DNA of 64,000 nt, taken from NCBI RefSeq assembly GCF_002222655.1, contig NZ_CP022423.1, forward strand, positions 3,286,001-3,350,000, given 5' to 3'. The translations under genes and the position numbers were made by a program. Source of the stretch: Vitreoscilla filiformis. Lineage in GTDB: Bacteria; Pseudomonadota; Gammaproteobacteria; Burkholderiales; Burkholderiaceae_C. Below the pieces are notes generated by a model that made no database searches, was not told the DNA's origin, and worked only from the letters and a program-made list of their open reading frames with translations. Shown here piece by piece: positions 1 through 9,651 of this stretch (within the stretch, counting starts at the first letter, position 1; every line of letters begins with the position of its first letter).

Positions 1-25
1 TTGCAGTGCAGCAACCGCTCACCTC

Positions 26-1405
26 ATGGCCTCTTCACTCACCGAACGTCTATCGCGCCTGGTCAAAACCATGCGCGGCCAAGCCCGCATCACCGAAGAC
101 AACGTGCAGGACATGCTGCGCGAAGTGCGCATGGCGCTCCTCGAAGCCGACGTGGCCTTGCCCGTGGTGCGGGACTTCATCGCCCGCGTCAAGGAAAAGG
201 CGCTGGGCCAAGAAGTGATGGGCTCGCTCAACCCCGGCCAATTGCTGGTGAGCATCGTTCACAAAGAACTGGCCACCACCATGGGCGAAGGCGTGGCAGA
301 CATCAACCTCGCCGCCCAGCCGCCCGCCATCATCCTCATGGCTGGTCTGCAAGGCGCGGGTAAAACCACCACCACCGCCAAGCTTGCCAAGCACCTGATC
401 GAAAAGCGCCGCAAGAAGGTGTTGACCGTCTCGGCGGACGTGTACCGCCCCGCCGCCATTGAGCAGCTCAAGACCGTCACCAAACAAGCCGGGGCGGAAT
501 GGTTCCCCTCGCAGCCGGATCAAAAGCCGCGTGACATCGCCCTGGCCGCCGTCGATTACGCCAAAAAGCACTACTTCGACGTGCTGCTGTTCGACACCGC
601 TGGCCGCCTGGCCATCGACGAAGCGTTGATGGCCGAAATCCGCGACCTGCACGCCACCCTGAAGCCGGTAGAAACGCTGTTCGTGGTGGACGCCATGCAG
701 GGCCAAGATGCGGTCAACACCGCCAAGGCCTTCAAGGAAGCGCTGCCGCTGACCGGCATCATCCTCACCAAACTCGATGGCGACTCGCGTGGTGGTGCGG
801 CCCTGTCGGTGCGTCAAATCACTGGGGCGCCGATCAAGTTTGCGGGCGTGTCGGAAAAGATTGACGGGCTGGAAGTCTTCGATGCCGACCGCCACGCTGG
901 GCGCGTGCTGGGCATGGGGGACATCGTCGCCCTGGTCGAGGAAGTGCAAAAGGGCGTCGATCTGGACGCGGCCAAGAAGCTGGCCGACAAGATGCGCTCG
1001 GGCGACAACTTCGACCTGACCGACTTCCTCTCCCAACTCGGGCAGATGAAGAAGATGGGCGGTTTGTCCAGCCTGGTGGACAAACTCCCGACCCAACTCG
1101 CCGCCAAAGCCGGCCAAGCCGACATGGCCCGCGCCGAACGCGACATGCGCCGCATGGAAGGCATCATCCTGTCAATGACGCCACTGGAGCGCAGCAAACC
1201 CGAACTGATCAAGGCGAGCCGCAAACGCCGCATCGCGGCCGGGGCGGGCGTTCAGGTGCAGGAAGTCAACCGCCTGCTCAACCAGTTTGAGCAGATGCAA
1301 GGCATGATGAAGAAGATCAAAGGCGGCGGCTTGATGAAAATGATCAAGCGCATGGGCGGCATGAAAGCCATGAAAGACATGCTGCCGCCCGGCATGGGCC
1401 GATAA
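26..1405 (+). CDS. ffh: Signal recognition particle protein Ffh
   Basis: Ffh is the SRP54 GTPase. With 4.5S RNA it binds signal sequences of nascent inner-membrane proteins and docks on FtsY. The 459 aa length is normal for the family. The N domain is followed by the G domain, with a P-loop (GLQGAGKT, about residues 107-114), DTAGR (about 190) and TKLDGDSRGG (about 248). The C-terminal M domain, from about residue 320, is Met/Lys-rich, with several MxxMM-type runs near the end that fit signal-sequence and RNA binding. The start is the ATG at 26, which opens the canonical N domain. Only 25 bases lie upstream in the window, so its promoter cannot be judged. It converges on ftsY, its receptor, with a 23 bp gap and no visible terminator. 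Confidence 0.98.
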   Translation: MASSLTERLSRLVKTMRGQARITEDNVQDMLREVRMALLEADVALPVVRDFIARVKEKALGQEVMGSLNPGQLLVSIVHKELATTMGEGVADINLAAQPPAIILMAGLQGAGKTTTTAKLAKHLIEKRRKKVLTVSADVYRPAAIEQLKTVTKQAGAEWFPSQPDQKPRDIALAAVDYAKKHYFDVLLFDTAGRLAIDEALMAEIRDLHATLKPVETLFVVDAMQGQDAVNTAKAFKEALPLTGIILTKLDGDSRGGAALSVRQITGAPIKFAGVSEKIDGLEVFDADRHAGRVLGMGDIVALVEEVQKGVDLDAAKKLADKMRSGDNFDLTDFLSQLGQMKKMGGLSSLVDKLPTQLAAKAGQADMARAERDMRRMEGIILSMTPLERSKPELIKASRKRRIAAGAGVQVQEVNRLLNQFEQMQGMMKKIKGGGLMKMIKRMGGMKAMKDMLPPGMGR

Positions 1406-1428
1406 AGGCCCACCCCTGCACACCCCAA

Positions 1429-2664
1429 TCAGCTCAGCAGCGCTTTCGCAAACTCGCGGGCGCTGAAGGTTTGCAGGTCTTCCAGCTTCTCGCCCACACC
1501 GATGAAGTAAACCGGGATCGAACCGAGCTGGCGCTCGCGTGACCACAACGCGATCGCCGCCAGCACGCCACCCTTGGCGGTGCCGTCCAACTTGGTGACG
1601 ACGAGGCCGGTCAGCGTCAACGCTTCATCAAACGCCTTCACTTGGTTGAGCGCGTTTTGGCCGGTGTTGCCATCGACGACCAAGAGCACTTCGTGCGGCG
1701 CGGTGGCGTCCGCCTTGGCGATGACGCGGCGCACTTTGCGCAGCTCTTCCATCAGGTGCAACTGCGTCGGCAACCGGCCAGCGGTATCGGCGATCACCAC
1801 GTCGCAGCCGCGTGCGCGGCCAGCGTTGACGGCGTCAAAACTCACCGACGCCGGATCGCCGCCCTCTTGGGAGACGATTTCCACGCGGTTGCGATCCGCC
1901 CACACCGACAGTTGCTCCCGTGCAGCGGCGCGGAACGTGTCCGCTGCGGCCAGCAGCACACGGCAGTCGGCTGCCGCCAAATGGTGGGTGAGTTTGCCGA
2001 TGCTGGTGGTCTTGCCCGCACCGTTGACGCCCACCACCATCATCACCGTGGGTGTGTACTCACCCACAACCAGCCCCCGCTCCAGCGGGCCCAACAGTTC
2101 GGTGATGGCCTCGATGAGCAGTTCGCGCACCTGTTGAGGGTCGGTGGCCTTGGCTTCCTTGACACGCCGGCGCAGATCTTTCAGCAAGAACTCGGTGGCT
2201 TTCACGCCCGCGTCGGCTTGCAACAAAGCGGTTTCCAGCTCCTCGTACATTTCCTCGGTGAGCTGGGTGCCCGTGAACACCTGGGCGATGGCCGAGCCGG
2301 TGCGCGACAAACCCTTACGCAATCGGGCCATCCACCCCTCACGCTCTGGCGGCGGCGCGGGGGCCGGTTCGGGCGACGGGGACGGTGCCACCACAGGAGC
2401 CACCCCTACAGGCGGCGGCACCTCCACAGGCACCGGACTCGGAGCAACTGGTGCAACCACAGCGGCAGGAACCACCGGGACGGACGGAGCAGCGACCGGA
2501 GCCGCGACCACCACTGCTGGCGTTGCCGTGGGGGCAGGTGCAACCGCAACGGGAACCTCAGGCGAAGATGCTGGAGCCGTCGGCTCAACGGGCGGTGCGA
2601 CCTCAGGTGCAGGGGCCGGCGAGCCTCGGAATTCAGCGATCTTCCGACGAATGAAACTGAACAT
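1429..2664 (-). CDS. ftsY: SRP receptor GTPase FtsY
   Basis: FtsY is the membrane-associated receptor for the SRP-ribosome complex. The frame stays open further upstream, but the ATG at 2664 is chosen because it begins the conserved MFSFIRRK segment; this gives 411 aa. Residues about 14-130 form an acidic-domain equivalent made almost only of Pro, Val and Ala with a few Glu and Ser, so it is low complexity. The NG domain follows, with P-loop GVNGAGKTTS (about 212-221), DTAGR and TKLDGTAKGG. Family knowledge says the NG domain forms a heterodimer with Ffh. The Pro/Val/Ala-rich N-terminus differs from the more acidic E. coli A domain. Confidence 0.97.
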   Translation of the reverse strand: MFSFIRRKIAEFRGSPAPAPEVAPPVEPTAPASSPEVPVAVAPAPTATPAVVVAAPVAAPSVPVVPAAVVAPVAPSPVPVEVPPPVGVAPVVAPSPSPEPAPAPPPEREGWMARLRKGLSRTGSAIAQVFTGTQLTEEMYEELETALLQADAGVKATEFLLKDLRRRVKEAKATDPQQVRELLIEAITELLGPLERGLVVGEYTPTVMMVVGVNGAGKTTSIGKLTHHLAAADCRVLLAAADTFRAAAREQLSVWADRNRVEIVSQEGGDPASVSFDAVNAGRARGCDVVIADTAGRLPTQLHLMEELRKVRRVIAKADATAPHEVLLVVDGNTGQNALNQVKAFDEALTLTGLVVTKLDGTAKGGVLAAIALWSRERQLGSIPVYFIGVGEKLEDLQTFSAREFAKALLS

Positions 2665-2781
2665 GCGGAAATCGAAGGAAAAAACGGGTATGGCTGTGCA
2701 TCTTGCCTCAACTGCCCCCCCGCTTCGCAGTGCTTTTTGCCTTGGCCTTTGAAAATTTTTTGCATTTTTTTCATCAACCAC

Positions 2782-2811
2782 TTGCCAAAAAGCCGAAATC
2801 ACTTCTAGAAT
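2782..2811 (+). promoter_or_regulatory. Promoter of tRNA-Met
   Basis: TTGCCA (2782-2787) and TAGAAT (2806-2811) are separated by 18 bp, and the tRNA starts 13 bp after the -10 box. This fits a sigma-70 promoter for the tRNA. Confidence 0.6.
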
Positions 2812-2824
2812 GCGAAGCTTCTGA

Positions 2825-2901
<77 letters not shown>

Positions 2902-2908
2902 AGATTCA

Positions 2909-2948
2909 ACGGCCCGAACATGCAAATGTTCGGGCCGTTTCTGTTTGT
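2909..2948 (+). terminator. Rho-independent terminator after tRNA-Met
   Basis: A perfect 13 bp inverted repeat (2909-2921 with 2926-2938) has a 4 nt loop and is followed by a T-rich stretch. It separates the tRNA transcript from miaB. Confidence 0.85.
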
Positions 2949-2987
2949 CCAGCGCCCTGGCTCTACCCCAGCTTTCGCCCTGCCGCC

Positions 2988-4331
2988 ATGAGCAAAAAAG
3001 TCTTCATCCGCACCTTCGGCTGCCAAATGAACGAGTACGACTCGGACAAGATGCGCGACGTTTTGAACGCCGCCGAAGGCTACGAACTTACCCAAGACGT
3101 TGAAGAGGCCGACCTGGTGCTGTTCAACACCTGTTCGGTGCGCGAAAAAGCCGCCGAAAAAGTGTTCTCCGATCTGGGCCGAGTCAAGCATCTGAAGAAA
3201 AAAGGCGTGCTGATCGGCGTGGGCGGCTGTGTGGCCAGCCAGGAAGGCGCAGCCATCATCGAGCGGGCACCCTTCGTCGATCTGGTGTTCGGCCCGCAAA
3301 CGCTGCACCGCCTGCCGCAGATGATCGAGCAGCGTCAAAGCCAGCGCCGCGCCCAGGTGGACATCAGCTTCCCCGAAATCGAGAAGTTCGACCACCTGCC
3401 CCCAGCGCGGGTCGAAGGCGCCAGCGCGTTTGTTTCCATCATGGAAGGCTGTTCGAAGTACTGCACTTACTGCGTGGTGCCGTACACGCGGGGTGAGGAA
3501 GTGTCGCGCCCGTTCGAGGATGTGCTGACCGAAGTCGCCGGCTTGGCCGACCAAGGCGTCAAGGAAGTCACGCTGCTGGGCCAGAACGTCAACGCCTATC
3601 GCGGCACGATGGGCGGCACCGCCGAGATCGCCGACTTCGCTTTGCTGCTCGAATACGTCGCCGACATCCCTGGCATCGAGCGCATCCGCTACACCACCAG
3701 CCACCCGAACGAGTTTACGCAGCGCCTCATTGATGTGTACGCCAAGGTGCCGCAGTTGGTGAACCACCTGCATCTGCCGGTGCAGCATGGCTCGGATCGC
3801 ATCTTGATGGGCATGAAGCGCGGTTACACGGTGCTCGAATACAAGAGCACGATCCGCAAACTGCGCGCTGTGCGGCCGGACATCAGCCTGTCCACCGACT
3901 TCATCGTCGGCTTCCCCGGCGAAACCGAGGACGACTTTGCCAAGCTCATGAAACTGGTCGACGACGTCGGCTTTGACGCCTCGTTCAGTTTCATCTACAG
4001 CCCGCGCCCCGGCACCCCGGCCGCGTCGCTGGAAGATGACACGCCGCACGAAGTCAAACTCAAGCGCCTGCAAACCTTGCAAGCGCGGCTGGAGGAGAAC
4101 GTCGCCGCCATCAGCCAGAAGCGCGTGGGCACGGTGCAGCGCATTTTGGTGGAAGGCCCGTCCCGCAAAGACCCGAACGAGTTGATGGGGCGCACCGAGT
4201 GCAACCGCATCGTCAACTTCCCGGCGCCGGCGCGGCTTATTGGCCAGATGGTAGACGTGACGATCACCAGCGCCCTGCCCCACTCGCTGCGCGGCGAGGT
4301 GGTGCAACGTGAGGGCGTGTTGGCGTCTTGA
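2988..4331 (+). CDS. miaB: tRNA-2-methylthio-N6-dimethylallyladenosine synthase MiaB
   Basis: MiaB is a radical-SAM methylthiotransferase that converts i6A37 to ms2i6A37 in tRNAs reading UNN codons. The 447 aa protein has the N-terminal UPF0004 domain with three cluster-binding cysteines (C12, C49, C81). The radical SAM motif CSKYCTYC follows near residue 155, and a C-terminal TRAM domain lies at about 380-440. All six cluster ligands are present, so the enzyme should be active. The ATG at 2988 gives the family N-terminus ([12 protein letters not shown]). It follows the tRNA-Met terminator, so it probably has its own promoter. Confidence 0.97.
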   Translation: MSKKVFIRTFGCQMNEYDSDKMRDVLNAAEGYELTQDVEEADLVLFNTCSVREKAAEKVFSDLGRVKHLKKKGVLIGVGGCVASQEGAAIIERAPFVDLVFGPQTLHRLPQMIEQRQSQRRAQVDISFPEIEKFDHLPPARVEGASAFVSIMEGCSKYCTYCVVPYTRGEEVSRPFEDVLTEVAGLADQGVKEVTLLGQNVNAYRGTMGGTAEIADFALLLEYVADIPGIERIRYTTSHPNEFTQRLIDVYAKVPQLVNHLHLPVQHGSDRILMGMKRGYTVLEYKSTIRKLRAVRPDISLSTDFIVGFPGETEDDFAKLMKLVDDVGFDASFSFIYSPRPGTPAASLEDDTPHEVKLKRLQTLQARLEENVAAISQKRVGTVQRILVEGPSRKDPNELMGRTECNRIVNFPAPARLIGQMVDVTITSALPHSLRGEVVQREGVLAS

Positions 4332-4346
4332 TGCGCCGGGAGCGTG

Positions 4347-4646
4347 TCAGTGCCCCGCCTCCAGCGGTAGCCGACGCAACCCGAACCACCACAACGCCAG
4401 CGCCACACTGACCACCATGAGCACATAGGTGCCCATGCGGCCATCGCGCTCCAGCACCACCAAACCGAGCAACAGGGCCAGCATGCCTGCGCTGCTGGCT
4501 TTGAGCGCCAACATGCGCCAGCGCACGCCCACAGCCGCGAGGCGGCGATGCCAAAACAGCCACGTCAGGCTGCTGGCCAACCCTCCCACCACCACACCGG
4601 GGGCGAAAAAATTGGCGAGATGCAACAAAGCGTCGAGCAGACCCAT
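4347..4646 (-). CDS. Small predicted membrane protein
   Basis: This 99 aa protein has about three hydrophobic segments (about 10-32, 50-65, 70-90) with Arg clusters between them, consistent with a small inner-membrane protein. I do not recognise the family. It is convergent with miaB (15 bp gap) and divergent from hemA. No good ribosome binding site is visible before its ATG. Support is the membrane-protein composition and the fit between two solid genes. It could still be spurious. Confidence 0.55.
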   Translation of the reverse strand: MGLLDALLHLANFFAPGVVVGGLASSLTWLFWHRRLAAVGVRWRMLALKASSAGMLALLLGLVVLERDGRMGTYVLMVVSVALALWWFGLRRLPLEAGH

Positions 4647-4764
4647 GCGTGGTTCAGTGTGGAGAGAAAAATCTGCCGCGCCCGGTGGCCGTCTGGGTTG
4701 ACTCGCATCAAGCCTGGCAACCTCAGCGAGCCATCGCGGCTCGCGCAGCGCAAAGCTCGAATTT

Positions 4765-4778
4765 TATAATCTGCCCCC
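4765..4778 (+). promoter_or_regulatory. Candidate hemA -10 box
   Basis: A perfect TATAAT lies at 4765-4770, only 8 bp before the hemA ATG. No convincing -35 hexamer is seen 16-18 bp upstream. If used, the transcript would start 1-3 nt before the ATG, giving a leaderless or nearly leaderless mRNA. Confidence 0.4.
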
Positions 4779-6089
4779 ATGACGTGCTTTGCCATCGGGC
4801 TCAATCATCACACCGCCCCGCTCGACTTGCGTGGGCGGTTCGCGTTTTCGCCCGAGCAGCTGCCCCAGTCGCTGCGCGCCCTGCGGGATCATCTGGCACG
4901 GGCGCTGCCCGAAGCGGCCATTCTCTCCACCTGCAACCGCACTGAGCTGTACGTGGCCGCCGGCCACCCGGCGCGTGCGGCGGAAATCGTCCGGCCAACG
5001 CTGGAATGGCTCGCCGCCCACGGCATGGTGGACACCTCTCAGCTCAGCCATCACACCTACGTGCTGGAGAACCGCGAGGCGGCGCGCCATGCGTTTCGCG
5101 TCGCGTCGGGGCTGGATTCGATGGTGCTGGGCGAGCCGCAAATTCTCGGCCAGATGAAACAAGCCGTGCGCGGCGCCGACGAAGCCGGCACCCTGGGCAC
5201 CACGCTGCACCAGTTGTTCCAGCGCTCGTTTTCGGTGGCCAAAGAGGTGCGCACCTCGACGGAAATCGGCACGCACTCGATCAGCATGGCCGCCGCCACC
5301 GTGCGCCTGGCCGCGCAGTTGTTCGAAGATCTGCGGGACATCAAAGTGCTGTTCGTCGGCGCGGGCGAGATGATCGAGTTGGTGGCCACGCACTTTGCGG
5401 CGCGAGAACCCAAGCTCATGGCGGTGGCCAACCGCACGCTGGAACGCGGGGAAAAACTCGCCAACCGCTTCAGCGCCCAAGCCCTGCGCTTGGCCGATCT
5501 GACCAGCCGGTTGCATGAATTCGATGCGGTGATCTCGTGTACCGCCAGCGCCCTGCCCATCATCGGTTTGGGCGCGGTGGAGCGCGCCCTCAAGCAGCGG
5601 CGGCATCGGCCTATGTTCATGGTGGATCTGGCGGTGCCTCGGGACATCGAACCCGAAGTGGCCCAGCTCTCGGACGTGTACCTGTACACGGTGGACGACC
5701 TCACCGCCGTGGTGCAAACGGCCAGCGAGAAACGCCAAGCCGCCGTCGAGCAGGCCGAAGCCATCATCGATGCGGGGGTGCAGAGTTTTGCGCACTGGAT
5801 GGATCAGCGGGCCAGTGTGCCGCTCATCCAAGCCCTGAACCGCCAAGCGGAAGAATGGCGCAGCGCCGAGTTGGCACGCGCCCACAAACTGCTGGCCCGG
5901 GGCCACAACGTGGACGAGGCGCTGGAAGCGCTCGCCAAAGGTCTGACCCAAAAATTGCTGCACGGCGCCCTGGCCGAACTGCACGCCAGCGAAGGCGAAC
6001 AACGCCATCAAACGGCAGAATTCATCTCGCGCCTGTTCCTGCGCCAAAGCACCCGCAACCCGGCCGCCGATGGCGACGCCACCGCCTGA
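4779..6089 (+). CDS. hemA: Glutamyl-tRNA reductase
   Basis: HemA uses NADPH to reduce glutamyl-tRNA(Glu) to glutamate-1-semialdehyde, the first committed step of C5-pathway tetrapyrrole synthesis. The 436 aa protein starts with the conserved GLNHHTAP block. The catalytic Cys lies in [10 protein letters not shown] (C52), followed by the [15 protein letters not shown] block, a Rossmann-type NADPH domain (about 180-300) and a helical dimerisation tail. The catalytic Cys and the substrate-recognition motifs are intact. It leads a tight cluster, with prfA 12 bp downstream, an order common in proteobacteria. The N-terminus is fixed by family alignment although no strong ribosome binding site precedes it. 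Confidence 0.97.
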   Translation: MTCFAIGLNHHTAPLDLRGRFAFSPEQLPQSLRALRDHLARALPEAAILSTCNRTELYVAAGHPARAAEIVRPTLEWLAAHGMVDTSQLSHHTYVLENREAARHAFRVASGLDSMVLGEPQILGQMKQAVRGADEAGTLGTTLHQLFQRSFSVAKEVRTSTEIGTHSISMAAATVRLAAQLFEDLRDIKVLFVGAGEMIELVATHFAAREPKLMAVANRTLERGEKLANRFSAQALRLADLTSRLHEFDAVISCTASALPIIGLGAVERALKQRRHRPMFMVDLAVPRDIEPEVAQLSDVYLYTVDDLTAVVQTASEKRQAAVEQAEAIIDAGVQSFAHWMDQRASVPLIQALNRQAEEWRSAELARAHKLLARGHNVDEALEALAKGLTQKLLHGALAELHASEGEQRHQTAEFISRLFLRQSTRNPAADGDATA

Positions 6090-6101
6090 CGCCGCCCGCC
6101 C

Positions 6102-7184
6102 ATGAAAGATTCTCTGCGGCTGCAATTGCAGCGCCTGGCCTTTCGCCTGAGCGAACTGGACGCCAACCTGGCCGATCCGCAGGTGATGGCGGACATGAAA
6201 CGCTTCCGCACCCTGGCCCGCGAACAGGCCGAAGCCGCCGAGGTGGTGGGGCTGTTCAAACGCTACGAAGCCCGCGAGCACGACGTGGCCAGCGCCCGCG
6301 AGCTGCTCGACGATGCGGACATGGCCGACATGGCCCGCGAGGAAATCACCCAAGCCCAAGCCGATTTGGACGCGCTGCACGCGCAGTTGCAAACCGCCTT
6401 GCTGCCGCGTGACCCGGATGACGAGCGCAACGCGTTCCTCGAAATCCGCGCCGGGACGGGGGGCGAAGAATCCGCCCTGTTCGCGGCCGATTTGGCGCGC
6501 ATGTACCTGCGTTTTGCCGAAAGCCAAGGCTGGCGCACCGAGGTGATGAGCGAAAACGCTTCCGACCTGGGAGGCTACAAAGAGCTGGTGCTGCGCGTCG
6601 AAGGCGAGAGCGTTTACGGGCGGCTGAAGTTTGAATCGGGCGGACATCGGGTGCAGCGCGTGCCGGCGACGGAATCACAAGGGCGCATCCACACCAGCGC
6701 CTGCACGGTGGCGGTGATGCCGGAACCCGATGAGGCCGAGGAAATCACCCTCAACCCGGCTGAGTTGCGCATCGACACCTTCCGCGCCAGCGGCGCCGGC
6801 GGCCAGCACATCAACAAGACGGACAGCGCCATCCGCATCACTCACTTGCCCACCGGGCTGGTGGCCGAATGCCAGGATGACCGCTCGCAACACCGCAACA
6901 AGGCCAAGGCCATGGCCGTGCTGCAAGCGCGCCTGCGCGACAAAGAGCGCAACGAGCGCCAAGCCAAGGAAGCGGCCACGCGCAAGGCGCTGGTCGGCTC
7001 AGGGGATCGGTCGGATCGCATCCGCACCTACAACTTTCCGCAGGGCCGCCTCACCGACCATCGCATCAACCTGACGCTCTACAAGCTGGATGCGATCATG
7101 AACGGTGACCTGGCCGAAGTGTTCGCTGCGCTGCAAGCCGCCCGCGCCCAACAACAGCTCGCCGAACTGGAAGGCAGCGCATGA
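6102..7184 (+). CDS. prfA: Peptide chain release factor 1
   Basis: RF1 recognises UAA and UAG in the ribosomal A site and triggers peptidyl-tRNA hydrolysis. At 360 aa it is standard length. The codon-recognition tripeptide P188-A189-T190 is present in [13 protein letters not shown]. The catalytic GGQ motif lies at about 233-235 in [14 protein letters not shown], so this is RF1 and not RF2. It overlaps prmC by 4 bp (ATGA), which couples synthesis of the factor to the enzyme that methylates its GGQ glutamine. Confidence 0.98.
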   Translation: MKDSLRLQLQRLAFRLSELDANLADPQVMADMKRFRTLAREQAEAAEVVGLFKRYEAREHDVASARELLDDADMADMAREEITQAQADLDALHAQLQTALLPRDPDDERNAFLEIRAGTGGEESALFAADLARMYLRFAESQGWRTEVMSENASDLGGYKELVLRVEGESVYGRLKFESGGHRVQRVPATESQGRIHTSACTVAVMPEPDEAEEITLNPAELRIDTFRASGAGGQHINKTDSAIRITHLPTGLVAECQDDRSQHRNKAKAMAVLQARLRDKERNERQAKEAATRKALVGSGDRSDRIRTYNFPQGRLTDHRINLTLYKLDAIMNGDLAEVFAALQAARAQQQLAELEGSA

Positions 7185-8008
7185 CGCGCCCCCGCACCGC
7201 CGACGGGTTGCTGCACCACGCCCGGGCGCTCGGTTTGGATCGTTGGGAAGCCCAGCGTCTGCTCGAACACCTGAGCGGGCACAACCGCACCTGGTGGGTG
7301 ATGCACGGCGATGAACCGCTGGCCGAGGCCCTGATCGACGCCTTTTGGCACGCCTGCCAGCGCCGCAGCGCGGGCGAACCGCTGGCCTACGTGGTCGGCG
7401 AACAAGAGTTTCACGGTTTGACCTTGCAGGTCACCCCCGCTGTGCTGGTGCCGCGCCCGGATACCGAAACCCTCGTCGATTGGGCCTTAACCTGCCTGCC
7501 CGCGCTGGGGCCACGCCCGCGCATCGTGGATTTGGGCACGGGCAGCGGCGCCATCGCGCTGGCGCTGCGCCACCGTTGGCCCAGCGCCGAGGTGGTGGCG
7601 GTGGACATCAGCGCCGAAGCGCTGGCCGTCGCCCAAGGCAACGGGGCGCGCTTGGGGTTGCCGGTCGATTGGCGCCTCAGCCATTGGTGGGACGCTCTGG
7701 CGGGCGAGCGCTTTGACCTCATCGTCTCCAATCCCCCCTACATCGCGGAGGACGATCCGCACCTGCCCGGCCTGCGCCACGAACCGCTGGGCGCCCTCAC
7801 CCCCGGCGGGGATGGGTTGGATGCGTACCGCCACATCCTCGCCGGTGTGGGTGAGCATCTGGCACCGGGCGGCTGGGTGCTGTTTGAACATGGCTGGGAT
7901 CAAGCACCCGCCGTGCAAACCCTGCTGACCCAAGCCAGCCTGCGCAACGTGCAAAGCCGTGCCGATCTGGCCGGCCACCTGCGGTGCAGCGGCGGCCAAA
8001 ACCCTTAG
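7181..8008 (+). CDS. prmC: Release factor glutamine methyltransferase PrmC
   Basis: PrmC N5-methylates the glutamine of the GGQ motif in RF1 and RF2 with S-adenosylmethionine. The 275 aa protein has an N-terminal helical domain and a Rossmann methyltransferase domain. That domain carries the SAM-binding [13 protein letters not shown] loop (about 120) and the glutamine-binding NPPY motif at 184-187. Its ATG overlaps the prfA stop, indicating translational coupling. Confidence 0.96.
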   Translation: MTRPRTADGLLHHARALGLDRWEAQRLLEHLSGHNRTWWVMHGDEPLAEALIDAFWHACQRRSAGEPLAYVVGEQEFHGLTLQVTPAVLVPRPDTETLVDWALTCLPALGPRPRIVDLGTGSGAIALALRHRWPSAEVVAVDISAEALAVAQGNGARLGLPVDWRLSHWWDALAGERFDLIVSNPPYIAEDDPHLPGLRHEPLGALTPGGDGLDAYRHILAGVGEHLAPGGWVLFEHGWDQAPAVQTLLTQASLRNVQSRADLAGHLRCSGGQNP

Positions 8009-8105
8009 GCCGCGCCGTGCTGAACGGTGGCGTATAACGCCGCCTGGATTCTGTTTTCCTCCTCGTTTCCCGTTTCTTTTCTTCTTAGATCAGCAAGCCA
8101 TCGCC

Positions 8106-8417
8106 ATGAATGACGTTCAAAAACGCATCGACGACCTCGTCAAGAGCAACAAAGTGGTGTTGTTCATGAAGGGCACGGCCCAGTTTCCGCAATGCGGCTT
8201 CTCGGGCCGGGCCGTGCAAATCCTCAAAGCGTGCGGCGTCTCCGAGCTCACCACGGTGAACGTGTTGGCCGACATGGACATCCGCGAAGGCGTGAAGCAA
8301 TACGCCAACTGGCCGACCATTCCGCAGCTCTACGTGAAGGGTGAATTCGTCGGCGGCTCGGACATCATGATGGAGATGTACCAAGCCGGCGAACTGCAAG
8401 CACTGCTGGCAGACTGA
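8106..8417 (+). CDS. grxD: Monothiol glutaredoxin, Grx4/GrxD type
   Basis: This 103 aa CGFS-type glutaredoxin carries the single-thiol active site CGFS within FPQCGFSGRAVQ, the cis-Pro segment WPTIPQLYV and the glutathione-binding GGSDIM. Family members hold a [2Fe-2S] cluster with glutathione and pass it to Fe-S acceptor proteins. An upstream in-frame extension is open, but the ATG at 8106 gives the family N-terminus (MNDVQKRIDDLV). ubiX follows after 4 bp. Confidence 0.95.
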   Translation: MNDVQKRIDDLVKSNKVVLFMKGTAQFPQCGFSGRAVQILKACGVSELTTVNVLADMDIREGVKQYANWPTIPQLYVKGEFVGGSDIMMEMYQAGELQALLAD

Positions 8418-8421
8418 CGCC

Positions 8422-8988
8422 ATGCCCGCGCCGCATGTGGTGGTGGGCATCACCGGCGCGTCGGGCGCGGTGTACGGCGTGCGGCTGTTGCAACGGCTGC
8501 GTGCGCTGGGGGCGCACACCCATTTGGTGCTGACGTCCGCCGGCATCCTCAACGCCCATCATGAGCTGGGTTTGGATCGCAGCGCCCTGGAGCGCCTGGC
8601 CGATGAAACCCACGCCATCGGCAACGTGGGCGCGTGCATCGCCAGCGGCAGCCACCCCAGCGCAGCGATGATCGTCGCACCGTGTACGATGAAAACGCTG
8701 GCCGCCATCGCCCACGGCTTTGGGGACAACCTGCTCACCCGTGCCGCCGACGTGATGCTCAAAGAGCGCCGCCGCCTCGTCCTGATGGTGCGCGAGACGC
8801 CTTTCAACTTAGCGCACTTGCGCAACATGACCGCCGTCACCGAGATGGGCGGCATCATTTTTCCGCCGCTGCCGGCGTTCTATCACCGCCCCCAAAGCTT
8901 GGATGAGATGGTGGACGACACAGTCGAACGCACCCTGGCCCTGGCCGGCTTGGCCGGCGCCCAGCCCCAACAGTGGGCGGGGCTGTGA
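8422..8988 (+). CDS. ubiX: Flavin prenyltransferase UbiX
   Basis: UbiX attaches a dimethylallyl group to reduced FMN to make prenylated FMN, the cofactor of UbiD-type decarboxylases in ubiquinone synthesis. The 188 aa length is typical. It begins with the FMN-binding GITGASGAVYGVRLL and retains VIAPCTMKTLAAIAHG and the RRLVLMVRETPF block. The start is close behind grxD, so the two are probably co-transcribed. No ubiD lies in the window. Confidence 0.95.
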   Translation: MPAPHVVVGITGASGAVYGVRLLQRLRALGAHTHLVLTSAGILNAHHELGLDRSALERLADETHAIGNVGACIASGSHPSAAMIVAPCTMKTLAAIAHGFGDNLLTRAADVMLKERRRLVLMVRETPFNLAHLRNMTAVTEMGGIIFPPLPAFYHRPQSLDEMVDDTVERTLALAGLAGAQPQQWAGL

Positions 8989-8991
8989 GGT

Positions 8992-9651
8992 TCAGCGCTG
9001 GGCGGTCTGCACGCCTGGCGCCGTTTCTTCCGGCATGAGCCAGTTTTTGCGCGCCCCGAACACCAGGTTGGGATACTCCGCCCGTCCCCGGCTGCCGTTG
9101 TAGCGCCCCAGGGCCATGAACAAGTCACCGCGCTCGGTGTCGAGGTAGTGGCGCATGATCACGCAGCCAAAGCGCAGGTTGGTTTGCATGTGAAAGAGTT
9201 TGGCCGGATCGCCATCGCCGATGGTGCGCGCCCAAAACGGCATCACCTGCATGTAGCCCCGCGCCCCTGCCGAGCTGATGGCGTACTTGCGGAACCCGCT
9301 TTCCACCTGCACCAAACCCAGCACCAGCGCCGGCTCCAGGCCAGCGCGTTTGCTTTCGTACCAGAGGGTTTCGAGAAACTCTTGGCGCATCTGGTCATCG
9401 GCTTTGCGCTTCTTGAGCCGATCGCCCATGATCCCCAGCCAGCGCAGGTACACCAGCCGGTCGTTGAACTGGCCGAACGTCGGCTTGGGCGGTGCGCTGT
9501 TGGCAACCGCAGCGGACAGCGCCCCGCGCACCGAGTCCATCAAAGGCTCTTCGATCTGCCGCCCCGCGTGCGCCGCGCCGGGCAGCCAGCACGAGGCCGC
9601 ACCCAGCAAACAAGCGCGGCGCTGCAAACCCGCCACCCCCTGCGCCGTCAT
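8992..9651 (-). CDS. Lytic murein transglycosylase, SLT domain
   Basis: This 219 aa exported protein has an N-terminal signal-like segment ending near a GAAHA motif. An SLT/lysozyme-like domain follows, with the catalytic Glu in [27 protein letters not shown]. Such enzymes cleave the MurNAc-GlcNAc bond of peptidoglycan with 1,6-anhydro formation. A much longer reading frame extends upstream but overlaps proS in another frame. The ATG at 9651 overlaps the proS stop by 4 bp and is the natural start. Co-transcription with proS is therefore likely, an order seen in other Burkholderiales. Confidence 0.9.
   Translation of the reverse strand: MTAQGVAGLQRRACLLGAASCWLPGAAHAGRQIEEPLMDSVRGALSAAVANSAPPKPTFGQFNDRLVYLRWLGIMGDRLKKRKADDQMRQEFLETLWYESKRAGLEPALVLGLVQVESGFRKYAISSAGARGYMQVMPFWARTIGDGDPAKLFHMQTNLRFGCVIMRHYLDTERGDLFMALGRYNGSRGRAEYPNLVFGARKNWLMPEETAPGVQTAQR

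Noticed and set aside
1406..1428. Terminator between convergent ffh and ftsY
   Set aside because: The 23 bp gap has no inverted repeat or T-run.
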